A stretch of DNA of 31,461 nucleotides, from the NCBI GenBank assembly GCA_030039095.1, contig JASHQP010000616.1, positions 1 to 31,461 of the forward strand. The letters are read 5' to 3'. The stretch's first letter is position 1. Every line of letters starts with the position of its first letter. Shown here one piece after another: positions 26,390 to 31,461 of the stretch. The position numbers and the translations under genes are program-made. The notes beneath the pieces are model-generated. The model did no database searches. It worked only from the letters and a program-made list of their open reading frames with translations, and was not told where the DNA came from. The DNA is from Streptosporangiaceae bacterium (GTDB lineage Bacteria; Actinomycetota; Actinomycetes; Streptosporangiales; Streptosporangiaceae).

Positions 26390-26410
26390 TATATGCCCAG
26401 TGGGTATATA
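26390..26410. promoter_or_regulatory. Near-perfect inverted repeat, possible operator before the ABM gene
   Basis: TATATGCCCA and TGGGTATATA flank one base (26400); the arms differ from perfect symmetry at a single pair. The AT-rich ends and the position 30 bases before the ABM start suggest a promoter with an overlapping operator, so the last two cluster genes may be separately transcribed. Confidence 0.4.
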
Positions 26411-26439
26411 GGCGGGCGGGGTAATGAAAGCGGGGGGAA

Positions 26440-26784
26440 ATGAGTACCGAGCCTACTGCCGGCTATCGCGTTCTGTTCATGCTCAAACTCATCCCAGGCG
26501 CCGGGGAGAAGTTTCTCCGGGAATATGAATCGATTAGGTGGCAGGTCGCGCACGTCCCCGGGCACCTGGGCGATCAGGTATGCAGGTCGGCGGATGACGC
26601 AGACGAGTGGCTGATCACCAGCGAGTGGCGCTCTGCGGAGGACTTCCTGGCCTGGGAAAGCACGCCGGGCCACCGCGAGCTGGCAAAGCCGATGATGAGC
26701 CATGTGATGCAGCGGCGGTCGCTGCGTTACACGGTGCTGCGCGAAACCCGCACCGTCCCCGCCGCAATGGACTGTGCCCGATAA
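26440..26784 (+). CDS. Antibiotic biosynthesis monooxygenase (ABM)-type protein
   Basis: The 114-residue product has the ABM pattern: YRVLFMLKLIPGAGEKFLREY, a central HVPGHLGDQVCRSADDADEW strand pair, and ITSEWRSAEDFLAWESTPGHREL. ABM domains are cofactor-free dimeric enzymes or folds that oxidise polyketide intermediates or, in spore-pigment clusters, assist processing. The substrate here is presumably the cyclised intermediate. GGGGGGA precedes ATG 26440. It is followed after 28 bases by the SchA/CurD-like gene. Confidence 0.88.
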   Translation: MSTEPTAGYRVLFMLKLIPGAGEKFLREYESIRWQVAHVPGHLGDQVCRSADDADEWLITSEWRSAEDFLAWESTPGHRELAKPMMSHVMQRRSLRYTVLRETRTVPAAMDCAR

Positions 26785-26812
26785 AAGAACTGCCCGGAAA
26801 AAGGAGAAACTT

Positions 26813-27547
26813 GTGGAACGACATGCACTGACATTCCCGGTGCGCCCGGGCACGGAGCCGCAGGTGCAGCAGATTCTCTCTGGCTACCCGCGGCCTCAGA
26901 CGGAGGTCGAAGGCGGCGCCCGGCTTCTCGGCACCGCCGTGTTCCTGTGGGGTCCCCGGGTGGTCCGGATGGTGGACATCGAGGGGCCGCTTCCGCTCGT
27001 GATGCGGCACCTCGCGACCCAGCCGGCCATCCGCGCCACCGAGGAGGCGCTCAACCCGCTGCTCGCCGAGCCCCGGGACCTCAGCGACCCGGGCGCGGCT
27101 GCCGCCTTCTTCCAGCGGGCGATGATGCGCAAGGTCATGCACTGGGCCGCCGACCCGGATCTGCTGGCGCCGGCCATGGGGTCCCCGGCACGCAGGATGG
27201 CGCTGGGCTTCCCGCTGCGGCCCGGGACGGGCGACGCCGCGGCCGGGCTGCTGTCCGGCTGGAACCCGATGGAGGTACGCGGCGAGGCTCCGACGATGCT
27301 GGCCAGCATCACCGTGTTCCAGCAAGGTGACCTGCTCGTCATGGCCGTCGAGCACGCCGGGGAGGCGGAGGACGCCTGCGCGCATCTCGCCGAGGCATTC
27401 GCTGGCACCGCCGCCGCGGCCGAGCTGACCGGGCTCCTCGAGCCGGGATGGGATCTGAGCACCGGGCGCGGCTTCCGCCGGTTCTTCGTGCGGGGGCAGC
27501 TCAGGCTCGTCACCGACCGGCGCGCCGAGGAGCTGACCGGCGCCTGA
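26813..27547 (+). CDS. SchA/CurD-like protein of spore-pigment type
   Basis: The 244-residue product resembles the SchA/CurD family, known from the spore-pigment clusters of Streptomyces halstedii (sch) and S. curacoi (cur). Two related halves are visible: FPVRPGTEPQVQQILSGYPR near the start and FPLRPGTGDAAAGLLSGWNP near residue 135, each followed by ABM-like strands. It ends in a GFRRFFVRGQLRLVTDRRA tail. A monooxygenase-like role in pigment maturation is likely but unproven. GTG 26813 has AAGGAG seven bases upstream. It ends four bases before the stop of the convergent SDR gene. Confidence 0.88.
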   Translation: MERHALTFPVRPGTEPQVQQILSGYPRPQTEVEGGARLLGTAVFLWGPRVVRMVDIEGPLPLVMRHLATQPAIRATEEALNPLLAEPRDLSDPGAAAAFFQRAMMRKVMHWAADPDLLAPAMGSPARRMALGFPLRPGTGDAAAGLLSGWNPMEVRGEAPTMLASITVFQQGDLLVMAVEHAGEAEDACAHLAEAFAGTAAAAELTGLLEPGWDLSTGRGFRRFFVRGQLRLVTDRRAEELTGA

Positions 27548-27551
27548 GCCG

Positions 27552-28346
27552 TCAGGGCCCGTAGCGGAAGGTCGCGGTGCACCCGCCGTCGACGGTCACG
27601 ATCGAGCCTGTCATGAACGACGCATCGTCGGACGCGAGGAACGTCGCGACGCGGGCAACCTCCTGCGCCTGCGCCTGGCGGCCGATGGGCTGCAAGGCGG
27701 CGCTCGCTTCCCGCCGCGCCTGCGCGGCCTCGCGCTCGGCGGGCGGGAGCGACGCCCGGTGGCCGCCCATGTCGGTGTCGATGTATCCGGGGCAGATCGC
27801 GTTGACGCGAAGGCCGTCGGGGCTGTAGTCGACGGCCAGCTGCCGCGTGAGGTTGACGATGGCGCCCTTGGAGGCGCAGTACGACGGGGCCAGCGGCGCG
27901 CCGATGATGCCGTAGGTGGAGGCGATGTTGATCATGGCGCTTCGCGGGCGCTGCAGGAGGTGCGGGATCGCCGTCCTGGCACACAGGAAGGTGCCGCGCA
28001 GGTTGACGGCGATCGTCCGGTCCCAGGCATCGATGTCGAGCTCATGAAGGCGGCGCGACCCGCCGGAGATGCCGGCGTCGTTGACCAGCACGTCGAGTTG
28101 CCCGAAGTCGGCGACGGCACCGGCGACCAGGGCTGCGACCTGCTCGGGCTCGGCCACGTCGCATGGCCTGAAGGACGCCCTGCCGCCTGCGGCAAGGATC
28201 TCCTCGGCCGTTCGCTGGCCGCCGTCGGCGTTCGTGTCGCCGATGGCAACGGCAGCGCCGACGGCCGCCATGTCGAGGGCGATGGCCCGCCCGATGCCTG
28301 TCGCCCCGCCCGTCAGGAGCACCACGCGGTCGTTCAGGGAAGGCAT
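27552..28346 (-). CDS. Short-chain dehydrogenase/reductase (SDR)
   Basis: The 264-residue product is a classical SDR: cofactor motif TGGATGIGRAIA, an acidic GDTNADG after strand 2, NDAG at the fourth strand, catalytic Ser in INIASTYG and YCASKGAIV (Tyr-x3-Lys), and the PGYIDTDMGG loop. Asp after strand 2 favours NAD(H). It could be a polyketide reductase or an unrelated enzyme; the opposite strand argues against simple membership of the PKS operon. GAGGAGG lies about 9-10 bases before its ATG at 28346. Confidence 0.93.
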   Translation of the reverse strand: MPSLNDRVVLLTGGATGIGRAIALDMAAVGAAVAIGDTNADGGQRTAEEILAAGGRASFRPCDVAEPEQVAALVAGAVADFGQLDVLVNDAGISGGSRRLHELDIDAWDRTIAVNLRGTFLCARTAIPHLLQRPRSAMINIASTYGIIGAPLAPSYCASKGAIVNLTRQLAVDYSPDGLRVNAICPGYIDTDMGGHRASLPPAEREAAQARREASAALQPIGRQAQAQEVARVATFLASDDASFMTGSIVTVDGGCTATFRYGP

Positions 28347-28506
28347 GATTGCCTGCCTCCTCTTCCTGGATGCAAGATCGTCAGTGTGGAGTCACCCTAC
28401 TTCCGGTCTGGTCTCTCCATCCCATCGCCATGGCACCTTCACCACGCTGGTACGGCCACCCGGTGCACTGACCAGGGAAAGCACCAGCAGCCTGGGACGG
28501 AACCAG

Positions 28507-28905
28507 ATGACCGGAAGTGATCTGATCGCGACAGCGCCGTGGATCGTGTTCGCCGCCGGCCTGGCCGTGATCTGTATCCGGCTGCAGCGTGCCCGGCATG
28601 CAGGCCGGCAGCCGCCGCGATCCGGCCGAAACCACCGGCTGCCCTTACCTAGCCCGCCTCCATCTGGTCTCCACATCAGCCACGCGCCGCGACCACGTCC
28701 GCGGGCTAAGCCTGCACTGCAGCCTGCCCCCAGGAACGGACGGGCCGGTGCAGAACGGTCGCTGACGGCCGGGAGGATGACAGCCCTGACCCGGCCGCTT
28801 CGCGGATGCCGTGCCCGGCCGCAGGCACCTGGCCAGACCTCCCCTTGGGGCACGCGCGAAAGGAGAGGCCGATGCCTGCGATCTGCCGGATCATCACCGG
28901 GGTGA
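28507..28905 (+). CDS. Small one-helix membrane protein with a basic Pro-rich tail (paralogue 1)
   Basis: The frame begins MTGSDLIATAPWIVFAAGLA, one membrane helix (about 9-25), then a long Arg/Pro-rich tail of about 105 residues. The first 26 residues closely match the start of the protein at 29606 (SGDDLIVAAPWLVFAAGLAL). The frame ends inside the first 34 bases of the uspA gene, so the true tail may be shorter or the gene partly decayed. No strong ribosome site precedes it. Function is unknown. Confidence 0.5.
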   Translation: MTGSDLIATAPWIVFAAGLAVICIRLQRARHAGRQPPRSGRNHRLPLPSPPPSGLHISHAPRPRPRAKPALQPAPRNGRAGAERSLTAGRMTALTRPLRGCRARPQAPGQTSPWGTRERRGRCLRSAGSSPG

Positions 28906-29423
28906 GCGGGTCCCCGCGGAGCCTGCCCGCGTTGCGCTACGGCGCGGCGCTGGCCCGCGACCACGGCGCCGCCCTGATCCCGCTGATGACCTGGACACCG
29001 CCGGGAGGGGAGCTCGCCGACCGCAGGTGCCCGTCGAGGTACCTGCGCCGTGAGTGGGAGCGCGCCGCCTGGCAGCGCCTGAACGAAGCCATCACCGCCG
29101 CGTTCGGCGGCATGCCCGACGAGGTGCCGACAGAGCTGGTGGTGGTTCGCGGCCAGCCGGGCTGGGTGCTGGTACACGCGGCCAGCGGGCCAGGCGACCT
29201 GCTGGTCGTCGGCACCGGCCGGCGCGGCCCGCTGGGCCGGCTGATGGGCGGCACGGTCAGCCGCTACTGCCTGGCCCGGGCCAGCTGTCCGGTGCTCGCG
29301 ATTCCGCCCTCAGCGCTCGACCTGGAAGCGGCGCACGGCTTGCATGGCTGGGCGTTCCGGCACCGAGGCCTGACCCTGCGCGACCTGACCGCTGCGGCCG
29401 GCAACTCTGCGGGCGCCCGCTGA
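28872..29423 (+). CDS. Universal stress protein (UspA family)
   Basis: The 183-residue product is one UspA domain: ICRIITGVSGSPRSLPALRY, then ALIPLMTWTPP, a DLLVVGTGRRGPLGRLMGGTVSRY segment containing the G-x2-G-x9-G-(S/T) nucleotide-binding motif, and ASCPVLAIPP near the end, followed by a C-terminal extension of about 35 residues. ATP-binding UspA proteins are cytosolic and help in stress or dormancy. AGGAGAGG lies just upstream of ATG 28872. It is flanked by two paralogous small membrane proteins, which suggests a membrane-linked partner set. Confidence 0.93.
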   Translation: MPAICRIITGVSGSPRSLPALRYGAALARDHGAALIPLMTWTPPGGELADRRCPSRYLRREWERAAWQRLNEAITAAFGGMPDEVPTELVVVRGQPGWVLVHAASGPGDLLVVGTGRRGPLGRLMGGTVSRYCLARASCPVLAIPPSALDLEAAHGLHGWAFRHRGLTLRDLTAAAGNSAGAR

Positions 29424-29605
29424 ACGCAGATGCCGGCAGGTACGCTCCGGGTTGCTGGGCCTGGCGGGCGCGGCGGCGCGAGACCTGCTGCCATGGCTTC
29501 GCGGGCGCCCGCCCGAGGCCGGGCCGGCCTGGGGGATCTCCATGCGTGCTCCAGGCCCGCTGCGCGCCGGCCCCGTGCCGTGCCGATGAGATCACGGAGG
29601 TACCG

Positions 29606-29902
29606 ATGAGCGGCCCGGGAGGCGAGCGAATGAGCGGCGACGACCTGATCGTGGCGGCGCCATGGTTGGTCTTCGCCGCTGGCCTGGCACTGATCGGCTG
29701 GCGGCTGGCAGCCGGCCGCCGAACCCGCCGCGGTGCCGCGCGCCGGCGCACCAGCGCAGAACCCTTGCCGGATCCGCGCGTGTCACAGCCGGGAAAATCC
29801 CAGCCGAGCCGGGATTCCGGTCGGCCAGCGGCTTGTGCGCCTGGCACCCGGCGTCCGCCGGGCACCCGGCGTCCGCCGGGCACCGGCGGCGGCCCCACCT
29901 AG
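29606..29902 (+). CDS. Small one-helix membrane protein with a basic Pro-rich tail (paralogue 2)
   Basis: The 98-residue product has one helix (LIVAAPWLVFAAGLALIGWR) and an Arg/Pro-rich tail ending in a repeated TRRPPG. GGAGG lies five bases before ATG 29606; an in-frame ATG at 29630 also has a GGAGG-type site and would remove eight residues. The likeness to the protein at 28507 is limited to the first 26 residues. Function is unknown. Confidence 0.6.
   Translation: MSGPGGERMSGDDLIVAAPWLVFAAGLALIGWRLAAGRRTRRGAARRRTSAEPLPDPRVSQPGKSQPSRDSGRPAACAPGTRRPPGTRRPPGTGGGPT
29843..29878 (+). repeat. Two identical 18-bp copies in the tail of the small membrane protein gene
   Basis: ggcacccggcgtccgccg occurs at 29843-29860 and 29861-29878, followed by a partial third copy (ggcaccgg). 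It encodes the TRRPPG repeat in the protein tail. Confidence 0.9.
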
Positions 29903-30107
29903 AGCGGTTCCTGGCCTGCGTCACCGGGGCGGCCGGACCGGCACGTGGGTACGAGACATGCGTGACCGCGCGGGCCGGACCATAATCTTGAACAGATCAG
30001 CCGCAGGTCGGTGCGGCTCTGGACGGCCACACCGCGGGGGGCGGCGCGTGGGGTGCAGCGCGCTGCCGCGGCCGGCTGGCATGCCGGCCATAAAGTCGGG
30101 AGCTGCC

Positions 30108-31461
30108 GTGGATGACCGCAGCGGCGATGCCGCGTTGCCGGCGCTCCGCCGGGCCGCCAGGGCCAGGCGCGGCGGTGGGCCCCTCGGGCTCCGGCTGGCG
30201 CTGGCCTTCGTGGCCGTGGCGGTGCTGGCGGTCGCGCTGGTGGCGGTCCTGGCGGTGATCTTCACCGACCGCGACATCGCGGCGCTCGTGCAGTTGCGCC
30301 GCGACGACCTGGCCCGGTCGCTGGCCACCGACGCGGTGTCGACCTACAACACCGGCAGGCCCAGCTGGGCCGACGTGGATCTTGCCCCGGCGCTGCAGCT
30401 CGCCGGGGGTGACGGCGCGCAGGCGGCGGTGCTGGATTCGCGGGGCCGGGTCGTTGCCTCCACGCTGAAGGTCCCGGCCGCCGCGCCCGGGCTGGTGCGG
30501 CGCCCGCTGGTCCTCGACGGCCAGCGGATCGGCACGCTGCTGGTCCGGTTTACCGGGCAGGGCCTGACCTCGTCGGCCAACAACCTGCGCGCTTCCCTTG
30601 TCCGTGCCGTGATCGGCGCGGCCGGGCTGGCGGCCGTGCTCGCGCTGGCCGCGGCGCTGCTGGTTTCCCGGCGGATCAGCCGGCCGGTCATGCGGCTGAT
30701 CGAGTCGGCGCGGGCGATGGGCGGCGGGAACCGGCACGCCCGGGTCGGCGAGGTCCGCGGCGCTCCCGCCGAACTACGGGAGCTCGCCGTCACCTTCGAC
30801 CAGATGGCCGATGCGCTCACCGCGCAGGAGCAGCTGCGCCGCGACCTGGTCGCCGACGTCGCGCACGAGCTGCGCACCCCGGTGGCGGTGCTGCAGGCCA
30901 ACACCGAGGCGCTGCTGGACGGCGTGCTCGCGCACACGCCCGAGCAGACCGCGTCGCTGCACGAGGAGGCGGTGCGGCTCGGCCGGATGGTCGGGGACCT
31001 GCAGACGCTGGCGGCCGCGGAGGCGGCGGCCCTGCAGCTCAGCCTGGCCCAATGTGACCTGGGCCGGGTCGCCGCCGAGGCCGCCGAGCAGTGGGAGGCC
31101 AGCTTCGCCGCCGCCAGCATCCGGTTCGGCTGGCGGCTCGAGCCCGCGCCGGTGCTCGCCGACCCGGGCCGCGTGCATCAGGTGATCGCCAACCTGCTCA
31201 GCAACGCGCTGAAGTTCACCCCGCCCGGCGGAGGGGTGCAGATGACCCTGTCCGCCGCGGGAGGCAAGGCCAGGCTGGAGGTCAGCGACAGCGGGCCGGG
31301 AATTGCCCCCGCCGACCAGCCCCACGTGTTCGACCGGCTGTGGCGCGGCACCGGGGCAGCGGGCACCGCCGGCAGCGGCATCGGCCTGGCGGTAGCCGCC
31401 GAACTGGCCCGCGCCCACCGGGGCAGCATAGAGCTGGCCAGCGAGCCAGGCCAGGGCGCCC
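30108..31461 (+). CDS. Sensor histidine kinase (runs off the right edge)
   Basis: The 451 visible residues form a classical two-component kinase: membrane helix 1 (about 27-50), an extracytoplasmic region (about 55-160), membrane helix 2 (about 165-190), a HAMP segment starting RRISRPVMRL, a HisKA helix DVAHELRTPVAVLQ with His253 as phosphate acceptor, and ATPase motifs NLLSNALKFTP, DSGPGIAP and GSGIGLAV. The ligand is unknown. GTG 30108 follows GGGAG; an in-frame ATG at 30081 lacks such a site and sits in a 7-bp hairpin (30070-30076 with 30083-30089). No response regulator precedes it within the window, so it may follow beyond the edge. Confidence 0.93.
   Translation, partial: MDDRSGDAALPALRRAARARRGGGPLGLRLALAFVAVAVLAVALVAVLAVIFTDRDIAALVQLRRDDLARSLATDAVSTYNTGRPSWADVDLAPALQLAGGDGAQAAVLDSRGRVVASTLKVPAAAPGLVRRPLVLDGQRIGTLLVRFTGQGLTSSANNLRASLVRAVIGAAGLAAVLALAAALLVSRRISRPVMRLIESARAMGGGNRHARVGEVRGAPAELRELAVTFDQMADALTAQEQLRRDLVADVAHELRTPVAVLQANTEALLDGVLAHTPEQTASLHEEAVRLGRMVGDLQTLAAAEAAALQLSLAQCDLGRVAAEAAEQWEASFAAASIRFGWRLEPAPVLADPGRVHQVIANLLSNALKFTPPGGGVQMTLSAAGGKARLEVSDSGPGIAPADQPHVFDRLWRGTGAAGTAGSGIGLAVAAELARAHRGSIELASEPGQGA

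Noticed and set aside
30081..30107. ATG at 30081 as the histidine kinase start
   Set aside because: No ribosome site precedes it and it sits in the loop of a 7-bp hairpin; GTG 30108 has GGGAG at suitable spacing.

Overview
The window is about 70% G+C over most of its length and looks like a chromosomal segment of a filamentous, antibiotic-producing actinomycete. Support comes from frequent GTG/TTG starts, leaderless promoters (a -10 hexamer 6-7 nt before the start codon), a three-subunit actinobacterial acyl-CoA carboxylase (beta, epsilon, alpha), and a type II polyketide cluster of the spore-pigment (SchA/CurD, WhiE) and tetracenomycin (TcmI/TcmJ) kind. I cannot name the genus.

Left part (1-6193): accessory DNA. 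It holds the end of an IS5-type insertion sequence, a frameshifted NUDIX gene, a PIN-domain toxin-like gene overlapping an XRE-ImmA/IrrE peptidase regulator gene, a small unknown gene, and an AT-rich two-gene operon (membrane-anchored GAF-like protein plus SAM methyltransferase). It stops at the 3' end of a tRNA-Tyr gene, a classical integration point for islands, although no integrase is visible.

Middle (6194-18245): core-like genes. These are tRNA-Tyr, yajQ, a hypothetical gene, korA-korB (2-oxoacid:ferredoxin oxidoreductase), a crotonase with an odd repeat-bearing N-terminus, a secreted class A beta-lactamase-like protein, a methyltransferase whose start lies in an 18-bp tandem repeat, a type I DAHP synthase gene preceded by an aromatic leader peptide and attenuator, a DrrAB-type ABC exporter, and a four-helix membrane protein.

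Polyketide cluster (18375-27547, + strand): TcmI-type cyclase, carboxylase beta, TcmJ-type cupin, KS-alpha, chain length factor, an ACP fused to an aromatase/cyclase, a small carboxylase epsilon-like gene overlapping the fusion, carboxylase alpha (biotin carboxylase plus BCCP), an ABM monooxygenase-like protein and a SchA/CurD-like protein. The cluster therefore appears to carry its own malonyl-CoA supply (beta-epsilon-alpha) next to a minimal PKS. An SDR oxidoreductase lies convergently at its end.

Right part (28347-31461): a universal stress protein gene flanked by two related one-helix, basic-tailed small proteins, then a sensor histidine kinase that runs off the window.

The points I would look at first are the ACP-cyclase fusion, the overlapping epsilon-like gene, the leaderless WYW..F leader peptide with hairpins ahead of the DAHP synthase gene, and the membrane-GAF/methyltransferase pair in the island.
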